From JANYIP01 sp031394045 (GTDB lineage Bacteria > Actinomycetota > Actinomycetes > Prado026), in the NCBI GenBank assembly GCA_031394045.1, contig JANMWN010000020.1, positions 1-16,066 on the forward strand: a stretch of DNA of 16,066 bases, read 5' to 3'. Positions 8,987-15,758 of the stretch are shown one piece after another. Within the stretch, counting starts at the first letter, position 1, and each line of letters starts with the position of its first letter. The notes under the pieces were generated by a model, which was not told the DNA's origin, ran no database searches, and saw only the letters and a program-made list of their open reading frames with translations. Both the position numbers and the translations under genes were made by a program.

Positions 8987-9694
8987 TCAGAGCAGCCCGA
9001 CCAGCTTGACCAGCGCCTCGGCGGTCTCGACCGGTGCCGCCAGCGCGGCGAAGTGCCCAAGGTCGCGGCTCACGACCGGCCAGCCCCGCCCACGCCCCAG
9101 CCGCGCCGACTGCTCGTACCCGTCCGAGGTACGCAGCACGCCGCACGGCGCGTCCGGCCAGTCGACCGAGGTGGGCAGGGGCTCGGTGAAGAAGTCCAGG
9201 CCACGCGGGCGCACCGAGGCCACCAGGGCGGCGCGCTGGCCCGCGTCGGGTACGTCCGGCGCCAGGTCCGCCTCGGTCCAGGTCGGGAACCGTCCGCCTG
9301 CCTCCAGCGTGCCCCGCAGCTGGGCGGCGAAGGCCTCGTCCTCTGCGTCCATCAGGTCCAGTCTCGAGGCCGTACGCCCAGCCCGCGGCAGGCCGGCGTC
9401 GAGGAATACGTACCCGCCGACGACCCGGCGGGCGGCGCGCAGCGCGAACCCGACCTGCGGGAGGAGCGGCCCCGCGCCGCTGTGCCCGACCAACACGACC
9501 GGGTCCGCCGGCGTCGCGGCGAGCTGCAGCGCGGCGGCGCCGACGTACCGGGTGGCGTACGGCGCGCCGTCGTCGGTGCTCACGTCGACGACCGCGACCG
9601 GTACGCCTAGGTCGCGCAGCCGGTCGGGCAGGGCGCCCCACGCGGCGGCGGTCGTCAGCGGGGAGTGCAGCAGGACGAGGGTGTGCGGGATCAC
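8987..9694 (-). CDS. Alpha/beta hydrolase
   Basis: A 235-aa alpha/beta-hydrolase-fold protein, substrate unknown. The nucleophile elbow is GHSGAG with Ser72, preceded by the beta strand PVVLVG. The N-terminal LVLLHSP resembles the oxyanion strand-loop of the fold. The likely catalytic histidine is H214 in DLGHFAAL near the C-terminus; the acid residue cannot be fixed by eye. There is no signal peptide, so it is probably cytoplasmic. Start: GTG 9694 places the first strand right at the N-terminus, as usual for these small hydrolases. An ATG at 9724 would add ten residues but would overlap the pyrE start codon on the other strand. The gene is divergent from pyrE with 28 bp between starts. Its 3' side faces the four-hairpin array. 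Confidence 0.85.
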   Translation of the reverse strand: MIPHTLVLLHSPLTTAAAWGALPDRLRDLGVPVAVVDVSTDDGAPYATRYVGAAALQLAATPADPVVLVGHSGAGPLLPQVGFALRAARRVVGGYVFLDAGLPRAGRTASRLDLMDAEDEAFAAQLRGTLEAGGRFPTWTEADLAPDVPDAGQRAALVASVRPRGLDFFTEPLPTSVDWPDAPCGVLRTSDGYEQSARLGRGRGWPVVSRDLGHFAALAAPVETAEALVKLVGLL

Positions 9695-9709
9695 CTGCTC
9701 AGCCTGCCC

Positions 9710-9715
9710 TAGGCT
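9710..9715 (+). promoter_or_regulatory. Candidate -10 element (TAGGCT) for leaderless pyrE mRNA
   Basis: TAGGCT fits the actinobacterial TAnnnT -10 consensus and ends seven bases before the pyrE ATG, the spacing expected when transcription begins at the start codon itself. No Shine-Dalgarno precedes the ATG, which supports a leaderless message. The -35 region is weak. The element sits inside the palindrome CCTAGG, so a minus-strand promoter for the hydrolase may overlap it. Confidence 0.5.
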
Positions 9716-9722
9716 CGCCGCC

Positions 9723-10256
9723 ATGAACCCCCGCGACGACCTCCTCGAGCAGATCAAGTCCAAAGCGGTCGTGCACGGTCGCGTCATCCTGTCCTCCGGG
9801 CGAGAGGCCGACTACTACGTCGACCTGCGCCGGATCACTCTCGACGCCGACGCCGCGCCGCTCGTCGGCCAGGTCATGCTGGACGCGACCGCCGACCTCG
9901 AATTCGACGCTGTTGGCGGGCTGACGCTGGGCGCCGACCCGGTCGCCGCCGCGATGCTGCACGCTGCGGCCGCCCGCGGGCGGCGGCTTGATGCCTTCGT
10001 CGTACGCAAGGAGGGCAAGGCGCACGGGCTGCAGCGCCGGATCGAGGGGCCGGACGTCGCCGGCCGCCGGGTGCTCGCCGTCGAGGACACCTCCACGACC
10101 GGAGGTTCAGTGCTCACCGCGGTCGAGGCGCTGCGTGCGGCGGGCGCCGAGGTCGTGGGCGTGGCGGTCATCGTCGAGCGCGGCGCCGCACCGGCCATCG
10201 CCGAGGCCGGCCTGCCCTACCGCACGGCGTACTCCCTGCTCGACCTCGGCCTGTAG
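9723..10256 (+). CDS. pyrE: Orotate phosphoribosyltransferase
   Basis: PyrE joins orotate to PRPP to form orotidine monophosphate, the fifth step of de novo pyrimidine synthesis. The 177-aa length is normal for actinobacterial PyrE. The PRPP-binding loop VLAVEDTSTTGGS is at residues 117-129 with the expected acidic pair E121-D122. The flexible catalytic loop around 94-102 (VRKEGKAHG) and the GGLTLGADPVA segment (65-75) complete the active site. The N-terminal substrate-binding helix region is LSSGREADYYVDLRR. No Shine-Dalgarno is present; the message looks leaderless. It is followed after 30 bp by a membrane-anchored unknown protein and LemA on the same strand. Neighbouring SpoU, DedA, fba and DUF3151 genes match a gene neighbourhood I recall from other actinobacteria. 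Confidence 0.96.
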   Translation: MNPRDDLLEQIKSKAVVHGRVILSSGREADYYVDLRRITLDADAAPLVGQVMLDATADLEFDAVGGLTLGADPVAAAMLHAAAARGRRLDAFVVRKEGKAHGLQRRIEGPDVAGRRVLAVEDTSTTGGSVLTAVEALRAAGAEVVGVAVIVERGAAPAIAEAGLPYRTAYSLLDLGL

Positions 10257-10286
10257 TTCGGCGCCGATGATGCCGAGATTTCGGGT

Positions 10287-11057
10287 ATGAGCATCGCGCC
10301 GCTCCTCGTCGTCCTGCTGATCGCCGGCGTGATCGCCGTCGCGGTCTACTCGTACGTCCAGGAGGGCAAGCGCCGTCAGGCTCTCGCCGCGTTCGCCGCC
10401 TCCAACCGATGGAGCTACGCCGCCGCGGACGACGCGCTCACGGTGCGCTGGAACGGCACCCCGTTCGGCCAGGGCGACCGGCGGACGGCCCGCAACGTCC
10501 TGGCCGGTACCTCGCACAGCCGCCCGTTCACCGGCTTCGACTACACCTATGACACCGAGACCACGGACGGCAAGGGCAACCGCGAGCGGACCACGCACCG
10601 GTACACCGTCGTCGCCGTCGCCCTGCCGGCCTGGCTGCCTGGGCTCCAGGTCACCCCGGACAACTTCCTCACCCGAGCTGCCGCGGCGGTCGGGATCGGC
10701 GCCGGGATCGAGCTGGAGAGCGAGGACTTCAACCGGCGCTTCAAGGTCACCGCCCGCAACCCCAAGTTCGCGTCCGACGTGCTGACCCCGCGGACGATGG
10801 AGACCATGCTCAGGGCCGCCGGGCTGGCCTGGCGGATCGAGGGGTCTGACCTCGTCTCGTGGTCCAGCGGCCGCCTCGAGCCGGTGGACCTGCTCGCCAA
10901 GCTCGCTACGCTCAACGGTGTGGTGGATGGCATCCCGAGCTTCGTCTGGCGCGACAATGGTGTCGATGGCCCAAACGGTGTCGATGGCCCAAACGGCCCA
11001 ACTGGCCCCAATAGCACCCCTGGCTCGGTACCCCCTGCGGAAGGCAGCCTGTCGTGA
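10287..11057 (+). CDS. Membrane-anchored protein of unknown function (DUF3137-like), upstream of lemA
   Basis: A 256-aa protein with one N-terminal hydrophobic helix (about residues 4-23) followed by KRR, so the rest is probably cytoplasmic; the helix could also serve as an uncleaved signal anchor. The body, with the segments GTSHSRPFTGFDYTYDTETT and RRFKVTARNPKFASDVLTPR, resembles proteins that accompany LemA in many bacteria and carry a DUF3137-type domain; this assignment is tentative. The last 40 residues are low-complexity Gly/Pro/Asn with a collagen-like repeat (NGVDGP twice). The stop overlaps the lemA GTG start by 4 bp (GTGA), so the pair is translationally coupled and probably functions together. 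A weak purine site precedes the start, 30 bp after pyrE. Confidence 0.75.
   Translation: MSIAPLLVVLLIAGVIAVAVYSYVQEGKRRQALAAFAASNRWSYAAADDALTVRWNGTPFGQGDRRTARNVLAGTSHSRPFTGFDYTYDTETTDGKGNRERTTHRYTVVAVALPAWLPGLQVTPDNFLTRAAAAVGIGAGIELESEDFNRRFKVTARNPKFASDVLTPRTMETMLRAAGLAWRIEGSDLVSWSSGRLEPVDLLAKLATLNGVVDGIPSFVWRDNGVDGPNGVDGPNGPTGPNSTPGSVPPAEGSLS
10959..10994 (+). repeat. Two perfect 18-bp tandem repeats encoding NGVDGP
   Basis: The unit GGTGTCGATGGCCCAAAC occurs twice in direct succession, followed by a shortened form (GGCCCAAC then TGGCCCCAA). It encodes the collagen-like Gly/Pro/Asn tail of the membrane-anchored protein upstream of lemA. The A-rich codons (AAT, CCA, AAC) differ from the surrounding GC-rich usage, consistent with recent slippage-driven expansion. 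Confidence 0.9.
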
Positions 11058-11611
11058 TCGGGTTCTGGATCGTCGTCGGTGTCGTCGTCCTCGTGGCTCT
11101 GGCCACGATCGCGTCGTACAACCGGTTCGTCCGCCAGCGCAACCTCGTGCAGGAGTCCTGGCGCCAGATCGACGTCGAGCTCACCCGTCGCCATGACCTG
11201 GTCCCCAACCTGGTCGAGACGGTCAAGGGCTACGCCGCGCACGAGCGCCAGACCCTCGAGGCGGTGACCGCCGCGCGCGCCGCTGCGGCTTCCGCGGGCA
11301 CTGGGCCCGCCGCGCAGGCCGCTCAGGAGAATGTGCTGTCCGGCGCTTTGCGGCAGCTCTTCGCGGTCGCCGAGTCGTACCCGGACCTCAAGGCCAGCAC
11401 CAACTTCCTCGACCTCCAGCGTCAGCTGGCCGAGACCGAGGACCGGATCGCCGCGGGCCGGCGCTTCTACAACGGCAACGTCCGCGCGCTCAACACGCGG
11501 GTCGAGGCGTTCCCATCGTCGCTCATCGCCAAGAGCTTCGGCTTCAAGCAGGCGGAGTACTTCACCGCCGACGACCCCGAGGTCAGGGCCACGCCGACCG
11601 TCAGCTTCTAG
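11054..11611 (+). CDS. lemA: LemA family membrane protein
   Basis: A 185-aa protein with the family layout: an N-terminal membrane helix (about residues 3-21), the signature RRHDLVPNLVETVKGYA at 45-61, and a long helical bundle ending with the conserved FxYxxAExF-like region (SFGFKQAEYF). Family length is about 180-200 aa. LemA proteins are membrane-anchored, with the N-terminus short and the helical domain on one side of the membrane; their molecular role is not settled. The GTG start at 11054 overlaps the previous gene's stop by 4 bp. A GGAAGG about 10 bases upstream can serve as ribosome site. The stop codon sits within a CTAG palindrome that also forms the stop of the convergent dedA gene. 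Confidence 0.92.
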   Translation: MIGFWIVVGVVVLVALATIASYNRFVRQRNLVQESWRQIDVELTRRHDLVPNLVETVKGYAAHERQTLEAVTAARAAAASAGTGPAAQAAQENVLSGALRQLFAVAESYPDLKASTNFLDLQRQLAETEDRIAAGRRFYNGNVRALNTRVEAFPSSLIAKSFGFKQAEYFTADDPEVRATPTVSF

Positions 11612-12243
11612 CGCTGCTTCTCGTTGGCCCCGCGCTGGCGCCGGAACAGCTCGGCGCCGACCGAGAGCACCGAGAACAGCACGGCGCCGACGATGATCAG
11701 GTCGAGGTGGTCGCGCAGGAACGCGACCTGACCGAGCGAGAAGCCGAGCAGTGTGATCGTGGTGCCCCACAGCGCGCCGCCGATCACCGAGAAGAGGATG
11801 TAGGCCCGCCGGTCCATCTTGGCCACGCCGGCCAGCACAGTGATGAACGTACGCACGATGGGTACGAACCGGGCCAGCACGATCGCGACGCCGCCGAACC
11901 GGGTGAAGAAGGCGTTCGTACGCTCGACGTGCTCGGGCCGGAAGAACCGCGACTCGGGCCGGCTGAACACCGACGGCCCGGCCGCCCGTCCGATCTCGTA
12001 GCCGACGATGTTGCCGGCGATCGCGGCGATGGAGACGAGCACGCAGACCAGCGCGATGTTCGACGGCAGCAGCTTGCTGTCGTTGGCCACCAGCACCCCG
12101 GCGGCGAAGAGCAGCGTGTCCCCCGGGAGGAAGAACCCGACCAGCAGCCCGCACTCGGCAAAGATGATCGTCAGCAGCCCAAGCAGGCCGAACGATGCGA
12201 GCAGGCTGTTGGGACTCAAGGTCACGCTGGCGAGGGAGATCAC
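11608..12243 (-). CDS. DedA family membrane protein
   Basis: A 211-aa polytopic membrane protein of the DedA/VTT family, members of which support membrane homeostasis and are linked to recycling of undecaprenyl phosphate or phospholipids. Visible family features are the acidic residue E30 before a re-entrant GFFLPGDT motif (36-43), GNIVGYEIGR (77-86), and the conserved RFxPxxR motif at 125-131 (RFVPIVR). Several hydrophobic helices follow, and the C-terminus is basic and polar (RRQRGANEKQR). The start is GTG 12243 with no Shine-Dalgarno; a TACGAT six bases upstream suggests a leaderless message. It is convergent with lemA, and the two stop codons overlap in one CTAG. Confidence 0.94.
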   Translation of the reverse strand: MISLASVTLSPNSLLASFGLLGLLTIIFAECGLLVGFFLPGDTLLFAAGVLVANDSKLLPSNIALVCVLVSIAAIAGNIVGYEIGRAAGPSVFSRPESRFFRPEHVERTNAFFTRFGGVAIVLARFVPIVRTFITVLAGVAKMDRRAYILFSVIGGALWGTTITLLGFSLGQVAFLRDHLDLIIVGAVLFSVLSVGAELFRRQRGANEKQR

Positions 12244-12249
12244 CGCAAG

Positions 12250-12255
12250 ATCGTA
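12250..12255 (-). promoter_or_regulatory. Candidate -10 element (TACGAT) for leaderless dedA mRNA
   Basis: On the minus strand TACGAT, a TAnnnT match, ends six bases before the GTG start of dedA, and no ribosome site lies between. This mirrors the pyrE arrangement in the same window. The divergent SpoU methyltransferase gene starts 67 bp away, with a poorer CAGGCT at 12298-12303 placed six bases before its GTG. Confidence 0.45.
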
Positions 12256-12309
12256 CGGGCCCGCACGCTAGCGCCGGGCAAAGGGCTGCGAGCGTGGCAG
12301 GCTGCCTCC

Positions 12310-12966
12310 GTGACCGAGCCGCGTGCCGAGGACGAAGGGCCGGCCGAGGTCGGTGTGGGCCCGTGGGTTGGGCCCTGGCCCGACGACCCTGGCCTGGACC
12401 CGGTGCTGCTGGCGGACGGCGACCGGCGCAACGTGGTTGACCGCTACCGGTACTGGCGGCTCGCGGCGGTCGTCGCCGACCTCGACACGCACCGGCACCC
12501 GTTCCACGTCGCGGTCGAGAACTGGTCGCACGACTTCAACATCGGCTCGGTCGTGCGTACCGCCAACGCCTTCAACGCGGCCGCCGTGCACGTCGTGGGG
12601 GAACGCCGCTGGAACCGGCGGGGGGCGATGGTGACCGACCGGTACCAGCACGTGCACCACCACCCGCAGGTCGCCGACCTCGTGACCTGGGCCCGCGACG
12701 CGGGGCTGCCCCTGCTCGGTGTCGACAACCTGCCCGGCGCGGTCGCGCTCGAGACGTACGACCTGCCGCGCGCCTGCGTGCTGCTGTTCGGCCAGGAAGG
12801 GCCTGGGTTGTCGGCCACCGCCCGCGCGGCCTGTGCCGACGTGCTCTCGATCGCGCAGTACGGCTCGACCCGCTCGATCAACGCGGGTGCCGCTGCCGCG
12901 ATCGCCATGCACGCGTGGGTACGCCGCCACGGGTTCGGCCAGTTTCCCCCGGCCGCCCCATCCTGA
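12310..12966 (+). CDS. SpoU (TrmH) family RNA 2'-O-methyltransferase
   Basis: A 218-aa knotted (SPOUT) methyltransferase that would transfer a methyl group from S-adenosylmethionine to a ribose 2'-OH of tRNA or rRNA; the exact target cannot be read from sequence. All three family motifs are present: motif 1 around N71 to R83 (NWSHDFNIGSVVRTANAF), motif 2 at 160-167 (FGQEGPGL), and motif 3 at 181-191 (IAQYGSTRSIN). Motif 3 has SIN where SLN is usual, followed by AGAAAAIAMHAW. The GTG start at 12310 gives an acidic, Pro-rich N-terminus of about 40 aa before the domain. There is no Shine-Dalgarno. An SpoU gene occurs near pyrE, DedA and fba in other actinobacteria as I recall, and fba follows here after 91 bp. 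Confidence 0.92.
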   Translation: MTEPRAEDEGPAEVGVGPWVGPWPDDPGLDPVLLADGDRRNVVDRYRYWRLAAVVADLDTHRHPFHVAVENWSHDFNIGSVVRTANAFNAAAVHVVGERRWNRRGAMVTDRYQHVHHHPQVADLVTWARDAGLPLLGVDNLPGAVALETYDLPRACVLLFGQEGPGLSATARAACADVLSIAQYGSTRSINAGAAAAIAMHAWVRRHGFGQFPPAAPS

Positions 12967-12978
12967 AAGGATGGCCGA

Positions 12979-13000
12979 GCGTTCCCGTGCGTTCCCGTGC
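12979..13000 (+). repeat. Short tandem repeat in the fba upstream gap
   Basis: The decamer GTTCCCGTGC is present twice in a row at 12981-13000 and a decayed relative (GTTCCGTCCG) follows at 13010-13019. It lies between the SpoU stop and the fba ribosome site, where the fba promoter would be expected. It may be a binding site for a regulator or a slippage product; nothing else stands out in 12967-13040. Confidence 0.55.
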
Positions 13001-13057
13001 GTGCTCTGCGTTCCGTCCGCCGAAGCCGATGCTTGTGCAGAATGAAGGAGCAGTGCC

Positions 13058-14089
<1,032 letters not shown>

Positions 14090-14109
14090 CCCTGCTCCCC
14101 CGCCAGTTT

Positions 14110-14171
14110 TTGGCCGAAACCGATGCGGGTTGGCCCGGAGGCGGGCCAGCCAACACCGGTTTCAGCCAGCC
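14110..14171 (-). repeat. 62-bp dispersed palindromic repeat, copy B (left flank of DUF559 gene)
   Basis: Read on the minus strand, this copy matches copy A at 53 of 62 positions by hand count. The outer stem (positions 3-15 with 50-62) has 11 Watson-Crick pairs plus one wobble. The inner stem TGGCCC/GGGCCA closes a GCCTCC loop. It overlaps the last 10 bp of the DUF559 gene, whose stop codon TGA is repeat sequence. It is inverted relative to copy C on the other side of that gene. Its 20-bp distance from the fba stop would also allow a terminator role for fba. Confidence 0.87.
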
Positions 14172-15142
14172 GCGAGAGTGCGCTGCTGCCGGCCAAAGGC
14201 TGCGCGAATGCGTCGGCACGTCTCGTGGGGTTCCCGGGTCACCTGCGCCCACGTCATGCGCACGACCTCGAAGCCTGCTTCGCGCAGCCGCTCCTCCCTC
14301 AGTTTCTCCTGCCAGAGGACCTCGTCGCCGCGGTCGTTTCCGGGTAGGTACTTGACCCGGCCGTCGAACTCGCCGATCGTGCGCATCTCCTGCCAGAGGA
14401 ACTCGACCTCGGCGATCACCAAGCCGCCCACGATGATCGGCTGCGCGAGAAGGGGAGCAGGGAGGCCGTGCTGGGCGAACATGGTGCGTGCCAGTGACTC
14501 TCCCGGCGATGCCGAACGATCGGTCGAGAAGTCGAGCACCCGCTGGATCCGTGCGTACGTCGGGCGGCCACGGACCGCGGCCGCGGCCGCTGCCAGCTGT
14601 TGCGGGGTGGCCAGGACGGCGCCGAGTGCTGCGTCAGCGACCACCACCGCTTCGGCGAACGACAGCGTCCGGGCCAGGTCGACCACGGTTCGTGCTGCGT
14701 TCGTGCCTCGAATGCCCTGCGTCGCCACGCGTTCCCCCGCTGGCACCCGCTCCCGGTGGATGACGCACCCCTTGACCGACGTCGTGGCGGATCGTTCGGC
14801 AAGCGTGAGCTCGGGCACGCGCGGTCTGTCCAGCAACGGCAGGTCGAGCAGGACGGCGGCAGATCGATGGCTGGCCACCGGGTCCGACCGAGCGCAGGCC
14901 AGCAGTGCGGCGGCCGTCGCCAGCCGGAACTCGTCGACGACCCCGGCCGGTCGGTAGATCCCATGGCGTACCCGGATCCAACGACCTGAGCCCAGCCGCG
15001 CGCGCATCTCGTCGTCGGTGTACCCCGCGTCCCGAGCCTGCTGGACTGTGAACACGCCGCCCTGCGCGACGGCGCTCGACATGAGCTGGGGGTGCATCTC
15101 GGCAGCGTGCCCGTCCGGTGCACCGTCGGACCGATCGATCAT
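14162..15142 (-). CDS. AbiEi-like winged-helix plus DUF559 (Vsr/PD-(D/E)xK-like) nuclease-family protein
   Basis: A 326-aa protein of two parts. Residues 22-66 (GGVFTVQQARDAGYTDDEM then RWIRVRHGIYRP) match the winged-helix segment that opens AbiEi-type antitoxin and related actinobacterial proteins. Residues about 212-310 fit DUF559, a Vsr-like endonuclease fold: E215, the strand EVEF at 245-248, EFDGR with D260, QEKLREERLREAGFEVVRMTW with E279 and K280. A typical Vsr active site is not certain, and nuclease activity is untested. No AbiEii toxin gene is adjacent, so a simple toxin-antitoxin pair is unlikely. The ATG at 15142 is taken; ATG 15097, starting at MHPQL, fits the family equally well and would leave the upstream hairpin clear of the start. 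The gene interrupts the otherwise plus-strand fba to DUF3151 block and is flanked by inverted 62-bp repeats, signs of insertion. Confidence 0.85.
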   Translation of the reverse strand: MIDRSDGAPDGHAAEMHPQLMSSAVAQGGVFTVQQARDAGYTDDEMRARLGSGRWIRVRHGIYRPAGVVDEFRLATAAALLACARSDPVASHRSAAVLLDLPLLDRPRVPELTLAERSATTSVKGCVIHRERVPAGERVATQGIRGTNAARTVVDLARTLSFAEAVVVADAALGAVLATPQQLAAAAAAVRGRPTYARIQRVLDFSTDRSASPGESLARTMFAQHGLPAPLLAQPIIVGGLVIAEVEFLWQEMRTIGEFDGRVKYLPGNDRGDEVLWQEKLREERLREAGFEVVRMTWAQVTREPHETCRRIRAAFGRQQRTLAAG

Positions 15143-15144
15143 GC

Positions 15145-15176
15145 CCCCTGTGGACGAAATCGGTTGTCCACAGGGG
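15145..15176. promoter_or_regulatory. Perfect 11-bp inverted repeat containing a DnaA-box-like TTGTCCACA
   Basis: Arms CCCCTGTGGAC (15145-15155) and GTCCACAGGGG (15166-15176) are perfect complements around a 10-base loop. The right half contains TTGTCCACA (15164-15172), the DnaA box preferred in high-GC actinobacteria, and the left half its inverted near-copy with one change. The hairpin begins 2 bp upstream of ATG 15142 of the DUF559 gene, so it could block its translation, act as an operator, or bind DnaA. Origin function is unlikely: there is no dnaA/dnaN context and only this pair. Confidence 0.7.
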
Positions 15177-15190
15177 TAGCCGCCACCGCC

Positions 15191-15252
15191 GGTTGGTTCA
15201 TACCGGTGCTGACGTGCCCGCCTCCCGGCCAACTTGCGTCGGTTTCGGCCAA
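15191..15252 (+). repeat. 62-bp dispersed palindromic repeat, copy C (right flank of DUF559 gene)
   Basis: This copy matches A at 49 and B at 50 of 62 positions by hand count, and keeps the invariant terminal CGGTTTCGGCCAA. The outer stem is weakened and the inner stem has largely decayed, although the GCCTCC loop remains. It lies 14 bp beyond the hairpin upstream of the DUF559 gene. With copy B it forms an inverted pair whose conserved ends point outward, like terminal inverted repeats of a unit of about 1.14 kb. No target-site duplication is evident in the bases outside B and C. Confidence 0.83.
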
Positions 15253-15286
15253 AGAAGCGTGAGGCGAGCCTATGGCCGCAGGTTGC

Positions 15287-15317
15287 GGGCGGGCGGGCGG
15301 GCGTGGGGGCGGGCGGG
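15287..15317 (+). other. G-quadruplex-type G-tract run in the leader of the DUF3151 gene
   Basis: Seven runs of three or more G occur within 31 bp, mostly separated by a single C, on the coding strand 26 bp before the DUF3151 start. More G-rich sequence (GGAGG at 15329-15333) leads into the start codon. This far exceeds the four G-tracts with short loops needed for an intramolecular quadruplex. If it is transcribed it would lie in the mRNA leader and could modulate translation. Confidence 0.75.
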
Positions 15318-15342
15318 CAGGAGGTGGGGGAGGATGCGGGGT

Positions 15343-15756
15343 ATGAGCTTTGAGAACCTGATGGCTGGCCCTCCGCCCACCCTGCTGCCCGACTACCCGG
15401 AGCCGCGCACAGAGCTGGAGGCGGGTACGCCGGCCGCCGTGGTCGCCGCCGACAACCCTGAGCTCTCGCTCGCCTGGGCCGAGCTCGCCGACCAGGCGTA
15501 CGCACGCGGCGCGGTGATCGAGTCGTACGCGTACGCCCGCACCGGCTACCACCGCGGGCTGGACCAGCTGCGCCGTGCAGGGTGGAAGGGGCACGGCCCG
15601 GTCCCGTGGGAGCACGCCCCCAACCGTGGCTTCCTGCGCTGCCTGCACGCGCTGGGCCGAGCCGCCCGCTCGATCGGCGAGATCGGCGAGGCCGAGCGCT
15701 GCGAGTCCTTCCTGCGCGACAGCTCCGTGCTGGCCGCCGACACGCTCGCCGACTGA
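15343..15756 (+). CDS. DUF3151 family protein
   Basis: A 137-aa soluble protein of the actinobacterial DUF3151 family, function unknown. Recognisable family stretches are the N-terminal LMAGPPPTLLPDYPEP, the central helical repeat-like NPELSLAWAELADQAYARG with ESYAYARTGYHRGLDQLRRAGWKG, and PWEHAPNRGFLRCLHALGRAA. The alternating helices suggest a TPR-like superhelix (inference). Start: ATG 15343 with GGAGG nine bases upstream; in-frame codons further upstream run through the palindromic repeat and are not credible. In mycobacteria a DUF3151 gene lies a few genes from fba, so this belongs to the conserved block, with the DUF559 unit inserted between. The next gene begins two bases after its stop. 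Confidence 0.9.
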   Translation: MSFENLMAGPPPTLLPDYPEPRTELEAGTPAAVVAADNPELSLAWAELADQAYARGAVIESYAYARTGYHRGLDQLRRAGWKGHGPVPWEHAPNRGFLRCLHALGRAARSIGEIGEAERCESFLRDSSVLAADTLAD

Positions 15757-15758
15757 TC

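Noticed and set aside
15145..15176. Chromosomal or plasmid replication origin
   Set aside because: Only one DnaA-box-like pair, no AT-rich unwinding region, no dnaA, dnaN, rep or parAB genes nearby.
14110..15252. Classic insertion sequence
   Set aside because: No DDE, HUH or serine/tyrosine recombinase, and no target-site duplication seen next to the outer repeat ends.
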